Both the position numbers and the translations under genes were made by a program. This document shows, piece by piece, positions 1 to 7,467 of a stretch of 7,925 nt of DNA. Each line of letters starts with the position of its first letter. Within the stretch, counting starts at the first letter, position 1. The stretch lies in the NCBI GenBank assembly GCA_018333405.1, contig JAGXSR010000118.1, forward strand, positions 1 through 7,925, read 5' to 3'. The notes under the pieces were generated by a model. That model saw only the letters and a program-made list of their open reading frames with translations, searched no databases and had not been told where the DNA came from. This DNA is from Dethiobacter sp. (GTDB lineage Bacteria; Bacillota; Dethiobacteria; DTU022).

Positions 1-6
1 CCCGGC

Positions 7-13
7 AGGAGGG
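7..13 (+). promoter_or_regulatory. Ribosome binding site of the dehydrogenase gene
   Basis: AGGAGGG ends 4 bases before the ATG at 18. It is a near-perfect Shine-Dalgarno sequence and supports this start over any internal one. The promoter must lie left of the window. Confidence 0.8.
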
Positions 14-17
14 TAAG

Positions 18-1394
18 ATGAAACCGAAAGATGCTCTGCATATTATAGTGATCGGCTCAGGTTATGTCGGGCTGACCACAGGGCTGGCCCTTTCTTACTT
101 AGGCCACCGGGTGACCTGCGTGGATAAAAATCCGGAAATAATCAGTAAGCTACGCCAGTGGCAATCGCCAATTTATGAGACCGGCCTGGAAGAGCTGCTG
201 AAAGAGCAATCAGGCCGCATTGAGTTTGCCGATTCGATAAACAGCCGTATAACAGAGGCTGATATCGCCATAGTGGCGGTAGGTACCCCTTCCAAAGAGA
301 ACGGGGATACCGATTTAAGTTATGTGGAGGAAGCAGCCCGGTCAATCGGCGCATCGATGGCGCCGGATCAGTTTCTGCTGGTGGTCAATAAATCAACAGT
401 GCCGATCGGCACCGCCCGCCGGGTTAAAACGGTCTTGACAGAAGAGTTAACCAAACGGGGAGTATGCTGCCATTTTTCCGTCGCTTCCAATCCGGAATTT
501 TTAAGGGAGGGGGCAGCTCTGCACGACACTTTCTTCCCTGATCGGATCGTGGTCGGCGCCGATGAAATAGAATCCGTAAACCTGCTCCGGCAGATGTATG
601 CGCCGATCCTGGAGCAAACCTTTATCCCGCCTAAAAAAGTAGTGCGGGCGGAAAGATATGGTTTTCCTCCGCTGGTCATTACCAGCCCGACCAGCGCGGA
701 GCTGATCAAGTATACAGCCAACGCCTATTTAGCGATGAAGATATCATTCATCAATGAATTTGCCGGGATCGCGGAGCGGGTTGGCGCCGATATCCGGGAA
801 GTGGCCAGGGGAATCGGCCTGGACAATCGTATCGGGCCGCATTTTTTAAATGCCGGGGTCGGCTGGGGCGGCAGCTGCTTCCCCAAAGACGTCCGCTCAA
901 TCATATATACCGGCGCTCAGTACGGCTACGACATGCCCCTGGTCAAGGCAGCTTTAGATGTTAATACCCGGCAGCGCAAGACAGTTATTGAAAAGCTGCA
1001 GGCAACGCTCAAGGTGATTCGCGGCCGGACGATCGGCGTGCTCGGACTGGCCTTCAAAGCCAACACGGACGATATCCGCGAATCGCCGGCGATTGATGTG
1101 ATCGCGGGGTTATTGGAAATGGGGGCCCGGGTCAAGGTGTATGATCCTGTGGCTATGGATAACTACCGCCGCTTTTATTCCCGGCCGGAAGTGATTTTTG
1201 TTGGATCGGTCGTTCAGGCAGCGGCTGAAGCGGACGCCCTGGTTTTACTGACCGATTGGGACGAATTCCGGCATGTTGACTGGAAAGAAACAGCTTCTTC
1301 CATGAAGGGGAATGTCTTTATCGATGGGCGCAACCTGCTGCCCAAAGACGAGATGACCCGGTTCGGGTTTACATATTTAGGCATAGGCTGCTGA
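18..1394 (+). CDS. UDP-glucose 6-dehydrogenase family protein (UDP-glucose/GDP-mannose dehydrogenase)
   Basis: This is a cytoplasmic NAD-dependent nucleotide-sugar dehydrogenase of 458 residues, near the family's usual length. The family oxidises C6 of a UDP-hexose (or GDP-mannose) twice to give the uronic acid, most often UDP-glucose to UDP-glucuronate. The Rossmann motif GSGYVGL is at about residues 13-19, with Asp36 (CVDKN) placed to bind the NAD ribose. NKSTVPIGT (124-132) and SNPEFLREG (157-165) are conserved family segments. The central helix KYTANAYLAMKISFINE starts at Lys231. The catalytic cysteine lies in GWGGSCFPKD (Cys287, with Lys290 and Asp291). The C-terminal UDP-binding domain has GLAFKANTDDIRESP (343-357). 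All key residues are present. The ATG is preceded by AGGAGGG. It is the first gene visible and lies 48 bp before the GT2 gene, so it is probably co-transcribed with it. Substrate preference for UDP-glucose over UDP-GlcNAc, UDP-ManNAc or GDP-mannose is inferred from overall resemblance. Confidence 0.93.
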   Translation: MKPKDALHIIVIGSGYVGLTTGLALSYLGHRVTCVDKNPEIISKLRQWQSPIYETGLEELLKEQSGRIEFADSINSRITEADIAIVAVGTPSKENGDTDLSYVEEAARSIGASMAPDQFLLVVNKSTVPIGTARRVKTVLTEELTKRGVCCHFSVASNPEFLREGAALHDTFFPDRIVVGADEIESVNLLRQMYAPILEQTFIPPKKVVRAERYGFPPLVITSPTSAELIKYTANAYLAMKISFINEFAGIAERVGADIREVARGIGLDNRIGPHFLNAGVGWGGSCFPKDVRSIIYTGAQYGYDMPLVKAALDVNTRQRKTVIEKLQATLKVIRGRTIGVLGLAFKANTDDIRESPAIDVIAGLLEMGARVKVYDPVAMDNYRRFYSRPEVIFVGSVVQAAAEADALVLLTDWDEFRHVDWKETASSMKGNVFIDGRNLLPKDEMTRFGFTYLGIGC

Positions 1395-1424
1395 GCCGTT
1401 TGTGATGATCATTTATCAAGTTGT

Positions 1425-1445
1425 GAGAGCGGGTGTGCTGAATTG
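1425..1445 (+). promoter_or_regulatory. Weak ribosome binding site and TTG start of the GT2 gene
   Basis: Purine-rich GAGAGCGGG (1425-1433) lies about 9-13 bases before the TTG at 1443. GTG triplets at 1433 and 1435 are in other frames and run into stops at once. A weak site plus a TTG codon suggests modest translation, or dependence on ribosomes arriving from the upstream gene. Confidence 0.45.
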
Positions 1446-2414
1446 TCGCTAAAAACCAAGTCGGTATCCGTGGTTATTCCTGTATTCAATGAGCTCGAAT
1501 GTATCGCCCGGCTGCACATGGAAGTGGTTGAGGTCTGTGAGCGGGAGGGATATAACTACGAAGTTATAATTGTTGACGACGGATCGACTGACGGCAGCGG
1601 CAAGGTGATCAAACAGCTGGCTCCTCTGAAATATGTTTGTCTGCGGCGAAACTTCGGACAGACAGCAGCTATGGACTGCGGGATCAAGCAGGCGGGGGGC
1701 GAGCTAATCGTGACCATGGACGGGGATCGGCAAAATGATCCGGCAGATATTCCTCGCCTGATCCGCTATCTGGAAGAAAACGATCTGGATGTGGTATCCG
1801 GGTGGCGCAAAGACCGCCAGGATCCGTTTATGAAAAAGCTTTCATCCCGGGCCGCCAATTTTATGCGCAACCTGATGATTAAAGACGGTCTGAATGACTC
1901 CGGATGCTCGCTTAAGGTATACCGGGCCGATTGCTTTAAAGGAATCAGCCTGTATGGGGAGATGCACCGCTTTATTCCGGCGGTGTTGAAAATCAAGGGT
2001 TTTAAAATCGGTGAATGTAAGGTGAATCACCGTCCCCGGACAACGGGAAAGACAAAATACGGCTGGAAGCGCGGTCTTAAAGGGCTGATCGACATGGTCA
2101 GCGTCTGGTTCTGGCACAAGTATGCCGTGCGGCCGCTCCACTTGCTGGGCGGGATGGGGGCAGTTTTTTTTGCGGCCGGTTTCATGATCAGCGCGGTAGG
2201 CGTGATCTTTCATTTTGCCGGCATTGAGCTGTTCCGCTATTTCTTGCCGGTGCTGGCCTCCTTTCTTTTAATTTCCGGCATACAATTTTTCCTTTTCGGC
2301 CTGATTGCCGACATGTTATCCAAAAATTATTTTGAAACAACGTCAGATCAGCCGTACAGCGTGCGCGAAGTGTATGAAAGCCGTGATTCTTTGCCCAAAA
2401 GATCCGTTTTGTAG
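1443..2414 (+). CDS. GT2 family polyprenyl-phosphate glycosyltransferase (DPM1/GtrB/ArnC-like)
   Basis: This 323-residue protein probably transfers a sugar from a nucleotide donor to undecaprenyl phosphate at the cytoplasmic face of the membrane. The N-terminal GT-A domain has VSVVIPVFNE (8-17), the nucleotide-binding VDDGSTDGS (44-52), LRRNFGQTAAMD (67-78) and the metal-binding DxD motif in MDGDRQNDP (Asp93 and Asp95). HRPRTTGKTKYGW (196-208) is the basic segment typical of dolichol-phosphate-mannose synthase relatives. Two hydrophobic helices follow (about 232-256 and 264-290), then a short charged tail, as in GtrB and ArnC. The start is TTG. The first ATG in frame lies beyond the conserved N-terminal strand, and an in-frame stop at 1392 limits extension, so TTG at 1443 is the only sensible choice. 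The donor sugar is unknown. A uronic acid from the upstream gene, glucose, mannose or aminoarabinose-like sugars are all possible. Its neighbour at 2499 is a likely user of the lipid-linked product. Confidence 0.9.
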   Translation: MSLKTKSVSVVIPVFNELECIARLHMEVVEVCEREGYNYEVIIVDDGSTDGSGKVIKQLAPLKYVCLRRNFGQTAAMDCGIKQAGGELIVTMDGDRQNDPADIPRLIRYLEENDLDVVSGWRKDRQDPFMKKLSSRAANFMRNLMIKDGLNDSGCSLKVYRADCFKGISLYGEMHRFIPAVLKIKGFKIGECKVNHRPRTTGKTKYGWKRGLKGLIDMVSVWFWHKYAVRPLHLLGGMGAVFFAAGFMISAVGVIFHFAGIELFRYFLPVLASFLLISGIQFFLFGLIADMLSKNYFETTSDQPYSVREVYESRDSLPKRSVL

Positions 2415-2498
2415 ATCAAGACAAGCGCTTTCTATACTATAAATGCCGGCGGTCGAATCGATTCCGGCGCAGCTTTGGCACTGGGGGTAAAGGGTTAA
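2415..2498 (+). promoter_or_regulatory. Intergenic gap with a possible weak internal promoter
   Basis: This 84-bp gap separates the GT2 and GT-C genes. It contains TATACT (2433-2438), 18 bases downstream of a poor -35 candidate TTGTAG (2409-2414), and an overlapping TATAAA (2438-2443). It could be an internal promoter, but the -35 match is weak. The purine run GGGGGTAAAGGG just before the ATG at 2499 serves as ribosome binding site. A 10-bp palindrome at 2455-2464 sits between them; no T-tract follows it, so it is not a terminator. Confidence 0.25.
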
Positions 2499-4784
2499 AT
2501 GTCGCCTGGAAAAATCAGGGCTTTTTTGATCAATAACGGCGGGTTTATAGTAGTCTCTATTATGCTTTCTGTGGTTTATTTGATCTCTTTTCAATTTGTG
2601 CCGGCTGTGTTAACCATAGAGATGATGACCGCTAAAGACGACCAGGGACAACTATTCTATAACCGGGGCTTGGGGTTCAGAGAAAGCGACAGCGTCAGCT
2701 TTCCTGTGGCAGGTTCGGGCGAATTTGAAAAATATCAACTGATGCTGCCCAGGGCCGGTATAGCATCAATACGTATCGATCCGCTTTCACAAAGGGGAGA
2801 ATTTTATATACGATCCATCTCTGTTGACGCGATGGGTAAACGCATTACCCTGGAAAAAGACGAGCTGCGGGAGGCGATAAAGCCGCTTCACCAGGTGGCG
2901 CTGTATTATCAGGATCACCTGGTGCGGGGAGTTTCCCGAGGCAACGACCCCTTCTTTGAGTTTACCGGCCTTAATAATTTTAACCGTCACCCAGTTTATC
3001 TGCGCGTATTGATTCTGCCGGCCTTGCTGGTGTTGGTTTGGGGTATTAAGCGGTTCTTTTCCGGCAATCAGGGAGAGCTATTTTTTGCCTTGTTTTTACT
3101 GGTATTTGCCCTGCCGGCCCTGCATCCCTTGTTTTTTTCGCTAATTTTGTCCATATTGGCGTTAGCCCTGTATATGTATCTTCTATACAAAAAATCAATA
3201 GCCAAGCCTGAGCTTCCCGCATATGACCGCTCACCCTTTACCGGCGCCAATTGGCTGCGTAACAAGAGATATTTATACCGGGGCTGTTTTATTCTGATCT
3301 TGCTCCTGGCTTTTCTGCTCCGCTTCACAAACTTAACCATCCTTGATCCATATACCGATGAATACAGCCATATTCTGGCCGCCGCAGAATATCTGGATAC
3401 GGGTGTTTTAGAATACTGCCGGGCAAGTCTTGTTACATACCTTAATGTGCTATTTTACCGGCTGGGCAACCCTTCTGATTTTCATGATTATGTTTTTTGG
3501 GGCAGGCTTCCCGGTGTTATTTTCAGCACTTTAACCGCGATACCGCTTTACTTGATTACCCGCAGAATCTCGCCGCCGGTGGCCCTGATCTCGATGTTCC
3601 TGTGGGCGACTTCGCCTTGGTCTGTCGGTGTGGCCAGAACTGTCCGCGAATATGCCTATTACCCGTTTTTCATTATGCTGGGCGCATTACTGCTGATTAA
3701 TTTTTTCGAGCTCATGTTAACCAGCAAAGTCAAGCTTCAACTAATGTCGCTGCTCTGCTTGATGCCGGTAATCGCGCTGGTTTTTTATGCTTTTCGTATT
3801 GATCCCTATTCCACTTTAAGAATCAGCTTACTGGTTTACGCCGGAATTGCCGCATACTACCTCTCAATTTATTTGTGCCGGTTTAAGGAGCAGGCTAAAA
3901 AGAATAAGCTTGTTTTAATCGGCGTTATAGTCGCTTCAAGCTTTGTGGCACGATGGATGTTTGCTTACGCGCAAAGATCCGGACATATAAGCTTAGATAA
4001 TTTACAGCTCTCCGACTACTGGCTGCATGTTTTTCTTGTTCCCGGAAGCCCGAGCACTCCGCTGCATTGGTGGGGAGAATACCATTTTATGGCGGTGGCG
4101 GTATTTATTCTCGGCCTGGGCTTTTTTTATGCTGTGATGAACAAACATTGCCGCCGCGGCTATTTTCTGCATGCCGCCGTATTTTCGGTATTGCTTCTGT
4201 TTTATATATTCTTTTTTGACCGGTATTACCGGCCGCGCTATATTTTTTATGCTCTTCCTTTCTTTACCCCCCTGGTTGCCGTATCTGTTTATGCCTTGCT
4301 TGATTATGCCCGTAAGCTTAAAGCCGGGCCTTTGAAAATTGCCGGAAGTTTGGCTGTTGCCCTGTTTCTGTTTCAGATAATCAATTTCAACCATATTCTT
4401 TACCCGGTATTATCCGACGCGCATGGTTTTGTCAGAACAACCGATGAACACCACTACTCGCTCAAAAGCACTATGGCGTTGTTGGAAGAAAAAATCAGCC
4501 CAAGCGATGTTTTTATCACGACCGTTGCCCGGACCGCCATCCAGCTTAATTTCAATGTAGACAGCGACAGGCTGTATAGCTATTCCTTTAAAAGGGAAGA
4601 TCGTTTCGATAGGGTCGCTGAAATCATAGAAAAATACCCTCAGGGTTTCATGATTTTAGACTGGCGCCGAAACGGCCTTTTTGCTGAAGGTTTCCCGACA
4701 GATGGGCAATTTATGATCGGCGACTATACGGTAGAGGTTATTCAGAATAAAGACGGAATGCATGTTTACCGGTGGCAGCGGTGA
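2499..4784 (+). CDS. Polytopic GT-C fold glycosyltransferase (PMT/ArnT-like) with N-terminal extracytoplasmic domain
   Basis: This 761-residue integral membrane protein probably takes a sugar from a polyprenyl-phosphate carrier and transfers it to an acceptor on the outer side of the membrane. The GT-C signature is the first-loop acidic pair in LDPYTDEYSH (Asp287-Glu288), which follows a transmembrane helix (259-277) and RFTNLT. About ten more hydrophobic segments run to residue 632. YYRPRYIFYALPFF (576-589) resembles the late RY...LP motif of ArnT/PMT proteins. A C-terminal hydrophilic part (about 635-761) closes the protein. The unusual part is the first 250 residues: one helix (13-34), a roughly 130-residue beta-rich hydrophilic domain with LFYNRGLGFRESDSV (52-66) and IRIDPLSQRGEFYIRSISV (91-109), then about three helices before the catalytic core. 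That motif pattern recurs, from memory, in other bacterial polysaccharide membrane enzymes. Linkage and acceptor are unknown. Context favours the upstream GT2 product as donor. It overlaps the GT4 gene by 4 bp. Confidence 0.82.
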   Translation: MSPGKIRAFLINNGGFIVVSIMLSVVYLISFQFVPAVLTIEMMTAKDDQGQLFYNRGLGFRESDSVSFPVAGSGEFEKYQLMLPRAGIASIRIDPLSQRGEFYIRSISVDAMGKRITLEKDELREAIKPLHQVALYYQDHLVRGVSRGNDPFFEFTGLNNFNRHPVYLRVLILPALLVLVWGIKRFFSGNQGELFFALFLLVFALPALHPLFFSLILSILALALYMYLLYKKSIAKPELPAYDRSPFTGANWLRNKRYLYRGCFILILLLAFLLRFTNLTILDPYTDEYSHILAAAEYLDTGVLEYCRASLVTYLNVLFYRLGNPSDFHDYVFWGRLPGVIFSTLTAIPLYLITRRISPPVALISMFLWATSPWSVGVARTVREYAYYPFFIMLGALLLINFFELMLTSKVKLQLMSLLCLMPVIALVFYAFRIDPYSTLRISLLVYAGIAAYYLSIYLCRFKEQAKKNKLVLIGVIVASSFVARWMFAYAQRSGHISLDNLQLSDYWLHVFLVPGSPSTPLHWWGEYHFMAVAVFILGLGFFYAVMNKHCRRGYFLHAAVFSVLLLFYIFFFDRYYRPRYIFYALPFFTPLVAVSVYALLDYARKLKAGPLKIAGSLAVALFLFQIINFNHILYPVLSDAHGFVRTTDEHHYSLKSTMALLEEKISPSDVFITTVARTAIQLNFNVDSDRLYSYSFKREDRFDRVAEIIEKYPQGFMILDWRRNGLFAEGFPTDGQFMIGDYTVEVIQNKDGMHVYRWQR
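4771..4784 (+). promoter_or_regulatory. Stop/start overlap between GT-C and GT4 genes, with ribosome binding site
   Basis: The GT-C stop TGA (4782-4784) overlaps a GTG at 4781 as GTGA. GGTGG (4771-4775) lies 5 bases before that GTG and can act as Shine-Dalgarno. Alternatives in the same frame are GTG at 4772 and ATG at 4787. The 4781 start gives an N-terminus MRMLMLNYEFPP, which is the usual form for this family, and suggests translational coupling. Confidence 0.6.
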
Positions 4785-5902
4785 GAATGCTGATGCTGAA
4801 TTACGAGTTTCCTCCGCTGGGCGGGGGCGCCGGAAACGCAAACCGCTATATTTTAAAAGAGCTGGCCCGGTATCCGGATCTACGGATAGACCTGGTCACC
4901 GCCTCAACGGATCGATACCGGCGCGAGCAGTTCTCGGAGAATATAAGAATACATTACCTGAATATAAACAAAAAAGACGGAAGCCTGCAATACCAGACCG
5001 ACCGGGATCTGCTGATTTACGCCTGGAAAGCATACCGGTATTCCCGGAAATTGATCAAAGAATACCAATACGACCTGTGCCATGCTTTTTTCGGCATACC
5101 TTGCGGCTACCTGGCGATGAAGTTGGGCCTGCCCTATATTGTCAGCTTGCGGGGCAGCGATGTGCCTTTCTATAACCGCCGGTTTTATTGGCCGGACAGG
5201 CTGTTTTTCAGGTATTTGAGTAAAAAAATATGGCGGAAAGCGCATAAAGTGATTGCCAACTCCGCGGGGCTTAAGGAGCTTGCTCAATCCGCATGCCCGG
5301 GTCAGGAAATAGATGTGATCGGTAACGGAGTTGATTTACAGGAGTTTTGCCCCGCGGATGAAAATAAAAAAGAGGTAGGCGGCAAGATAAGGCTGATCTC
5401 TGTCGGTCGACTGATTGAGCGGAAAGGCTACCGGTATTTAATTGAGGCGTTAAAAGATCTGCCTGACGTCGATCTGCAGCTGATCGGTGAAGGAAACTTA
5501 AGAAAAGAGCTGGAAGAGCTGGCGTTTAAATACGGTATTCCGGTGCAGTTCCTGGGCAACATTAGTCATCAGCATCTGCCACGTTATTTGCTCCAGGCCG
5601 ATATTTTTGTGCTCCCTTCCTTAAACGAAGGGATGTCTAACTCCGTTCTGGAAGCGATGGCCTGTGGCCTGCCGGTTATAACCACCGATACAGGCGGAAG
5701 CAAGGAGCTTGTTCAGGGCAACGGTTTTCTTGTTAAGAAGGGAGACGCCCAGGATTTGCGCAGAGCAATCGAAATATTTATCAGGGATAAAAGTCTGATC
5801 GGGGTTATGGGTAAAAAATCCAGGGAAAATGCCGAAAAAATGAGCTGGAGAGGAGTCGTCGCCGCTTACAGCGAGCTATACGTCAGTTGTTATCTGCTGT
5901 AG
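4781..5902 (+). CDS. GT4 family glycosyltransferase (group 1)
   Basis: This is a retaining GT-B glycosyltransferase of 373 residues, probably cytoplasmic or peripheral to the membrane, adding a sugar from a nucleotide donor to a growing glycan. The N-terminal acceptor domain begins with NYEFPPLGGGAGNAN (7-21), a glycine-rich loop common in GT4 enzymes. SLRGSDVPFY (122-131) is typical of this domain. The donor domain starts near residue 203 with ISVGRLIERKGY; Arg210 and Lys215 match the residues that contact donor phosphates. SLNEGMSNSVLEAMACGLPVI follows, where Glu283 and Glu291 form the E-x7-E motif. TDTGGSKELV (302-311) completes the donor site. There is no signal peptide or membrane helix. 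The start is chosen at the GTG overlapping the previous stop; GTG at 4772 would add three residues. The exact sugar cannot be predicted. It is the last gene of the GC-richer block. Confidence 0.9.
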   Translation: MRMLMLNYEFPPLGGGAGNANRYILKELARYPDLRIDLVTASTDRYRREQFSENIRIHYLNINKKDGSLQYQTDRDLLIYAWKAYRYSRKLIKEYQYDLCHAFFGIPCGYLAMKLGLPYIVSLRGSDVPFYNRRFYWPDRLFFRYLSKKIWRKAHKVIANSAGLKELAQSACPGQEIDVIGNGVDLQEFCPADENKKEVGGKIRLISVGRLIERKGYRYLIEALKDLPDVDLQLIGEGNLRKELEELAFKYGIPVQFLGNISHQHLPRYLLQADIFVLPSLNEGMSNSVLEAMACGLPVITTDTGGSKELVQGNGFLVKKGDAQDLRRAIEIFIRDKSLIGVMGKKSRENAEKMSWRGVVAAYSELYVSCYLL

Positions 5903-5985
5903 CGCCATAGCGTATATGGTAATGTATAGTATTACAATATTGCCTATGTAATAATTTTGCATCTTAATATAAATCTGAGAATTGA

Positions 5986-5994
5986 TGATATAAT
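5986..5994 (+). promoter_or_regulatory. Extended -10 promoter before the surface carbohydrate gene
   Basis: TGATATAAT combines a perfect TATAAT (5989-5994) with the TGn extension, a strong housekeeping-sigma signal. No good -35 lies at the normal spacing (TTGCAT at 5957-5962 is too far upstream), which is tolerated at extended -10 promoters. Transcription would begin near 6001 and give a leader of about 18 bases containing the ribosome binding site. It sits in the 116-bp AT-rich gap after the GT4 gene, where no strong terminator is visible. Confidence 0.6.
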
Positions 5995-6005
5995 GCTAAT
6001 AAAAC

Positions 6006-6011
6006 GAGGAG
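6006..6011 (+). promoter_or_regulatory. Ribosome binding site deciding the GTG start at 6019
   Basis: GAGGAG lies 7 bases before GTG at 6019, an ideal spacing. This supports the GTG start, which places the protein's conserved LFLPVET segment 12 residues in, as expected for the family. Confidence 0.8.
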
Positions 6012-6018
6012 TGCGCTT

Positions 6019-7416
6019 GTGAAAAAAACCCGAATATCAAAACGACGCTGGCTATTTTTACCCGTTGAAACGATAGCCCGGGAATTAACTGCCAAAACAC
6101 TGCTGGCATGTGTGGCTGCCGAAAGAGGTTGGGGTATAATTGTGGGGGAAAAAAAGACGGTCCGCAGGAAACAAGAGAAATTGCCTCGTGGCACCTTTAT
6201 CGAAAAGAGTATTCATCCAGGGCGAATAAAAGATATTAGAAAAGCAAAAGAAAATGGCAATCGAGTATCCGCGTGGTGTGAGGAAGGCTTGAATTATCTT
6301 AATAGAGACGATTATTGCCAAAGGCGGCTTGAATCGCAATCATTTGATGCCCTTGATTATTTCTTTGCTTGGGGCAAACAGCAAGCAGATGATATTTCAG
6401 ACGCCTTGGGGGTGAACGAAAAAATTGTACTTTCCGGCAACCCTCGTTTCGACCTGTTGCGACCAGAACTGCGAAACATATTCGTTAAATCGGCAAATGA
6501 AATTCGGCGGCGGCACGGAAATATTATTTTAGTTAATACAAAATTTTCAACTGTTAATAGCAATAGAAGAATTGAGGATTTTGATTATGTTGCTTTCCTG
6601 CACTCAACAGGAAAAATAAAAACTCAGGAAGACAAAGATTTGATTTGTCGATATGTTGATTTAAATAAGCGCCTATTCTCCTTTTTTCAAGATCTGTTAC
6701 CTGTTTTATCTAAAAACTTTAGCAATCATACAATAGTTGTCCGCCCGCATCCTTCGGAGAATCACGCGCCATGGGTAGAGAAAACTAAAAGCCTGTCAAA
6801 TGTTAAGGTCCTGTTTGAAGGTAATGTTAATGAATGGCTGATGGCTGCCGATGTGATGATTCATAATAATTGTACAACCGGAATTGAAGCTTTTTTGTTG
6901 GAAAGAGCCGCGATCTCTTATCGTCCGATCAAGGATGAAATCGTAGAGCATCAGTTGCCTAATGAGGTAAGTTTTCAGGCTGCCAACACGGAGGAGCTAA
7001 TTTCTTTTGTTCATCACTTAGTTGCCAACAAGAACAGCCCATTACAAGAGGAACGTGACAAGAAGGTGAATTTTACTCGAAAATATATTGCTAATATTGA
7101 CGGAAAGCTTGCTTGTGAAATTATTATGGATTACATGGACAGGCTTGATTTGCCAATAATTGAAGGCGTGTTTCCTTTAGAAGAAGGTCTTTTGAAAGTG
7201 CTGGAAAAAAAGGCAAAGAACCTGAAAGGAAAAATAAAGCAACAAGTTAACACTGCACATAAATATGAGTATCTATATTATAAGCAAAAGTTTCCGGGTA
7301 TTACGCTTACAGAAATAGATTATCTTCTACATGAGCTGCGTAAAGCCTCAGGCAGATTTTTAGATATTCAAATAGCACCGGTGGATGAGAACACCTTTTG
7401 TTTTTTCCGTCCGTAG
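6019..7416 (+). CDS. Surface carbohydrate biosynthesis protein (putative GT-B-like transferase)
   Basis: This 465-residue protein resembles the family annotated as 'surface carbohydrate biosynthesis protein', which is found in O-antigen and capsule clusters. Its biochemical reaction is not established to my knowledge. The N-terminus WLFLPVETIARELTAKTLLA (11-30) followed by CVAAERGWGIIVG is the family's hallmark. A middle segment has LSGNPRFDLLRPE (138-150). The C-terminal half has VVRPHPSEN (240-248) and MIHNNCTTGIEA (280-291). Such an RPHP strand and HxN...GxEA loop resemble the nucleotide-binding domain of GT-B transferases such as CDP-glycerol glycerophosphotransferases and lipid-A-disaccharide-type enzymes, so a sugar or polyol-phosphate transfer is plausible. 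The last 70 or so residues are a lysine-rich helical region and a tail (HKYEYLYYKQKFPG, 264 bases from the stop region inward at about 414-427). No signal peptide or membrane segment is seen. It is AT-richer than the genes to its left, has its own promoter, and ends in tandem stops TAG-TAA. Confidence 0.8.
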   Translation: MKKTRISKRRWLFLPVETIARELTAKTLLACVAAERGWGIIVGEKKTVRRKQEKLPRGTFIEKSIHPGRIKDIRKAKENGNRVSAWCEEGLNYLNRDDYCQRRLESQSFDALDYFFAWGKQQADDISDALGVNEKIVLSGNPRFDLLRPELRNIFVKSANEIRRRHGNIILVNTKFSTVNSNRRIEDFDYVAFLHSTGKIKTQEDKDLICRYVDLNKRLFSFFQDLLPVLSKNFSNHTIVVRPHPSENHAPWVEKTKSLSNVKVLFEGNVNEWLMAADVMIHNNCTTGIEAFLLERAAISYRPIKDEIVEHQLPNEVSFQAANTEELISFVHHLVANKNSPLQEERDKKVNFTRKYIANIDGKLACEIIMDYMDRLDLPIIEGVFPLEEGLLKVLEKKAKNLKGKIKQQVNTAHKYEYLYYKQKFPGITLTEIDYLLHELRKASGRFLDIQIAPVDENTFCFFRP

Positions 7417-7467
7417 TAAAATAAAAAGTACAACGAATACATGCCGTCAACAGGAAAAGGTAAGGTA

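Noticed and set aside
368..721. Antisense open frame of 117 codons inside the dehydrogenase gene, and similar antisense frames such as 1842-2213, 4002-4394 and 4904-5287
   Set aside because: All lie fully or mostly within genes whose conserved motifs are read on the + strand. Their translations show no domain, and their starts lack convincing ribosome binding sites.
2455..2464. Perfect 10-bp palindrome GAATCGATTC between the GT2 and GT-C genes, within partly matching CCGG flanks
   Set aside because: A 10-bp palindrome in nearly 8 kb is expected by chance. There is no T-tract for a terminator and no second copy that I could see.
3497..3700. A 67-codon + strand frame inside the GT-C gene
   Set aside because: It is embedded in transmembrane coding sequence in another frame and has no independent support.
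4772..4780. Upstream GTG at 4772 as start of the GT4 gene
   Set aside because: It would give a 13-bp overlap and three extra residues and would fall inside the likely ribosome binding sequence; the GTG at 4781 gives the typical N-terminus. The difference is small and not decided.
4762..5175. A 137-codon + strand open frame overlapping the GT-C end and the GT4 start
   Set aside because: It is out of frame with the well-supported GT4 gene. Its product is rich in Arg, Gly and Pro with no recognisable motif, as expected for a shadow frame of GC-rich coding DNA.
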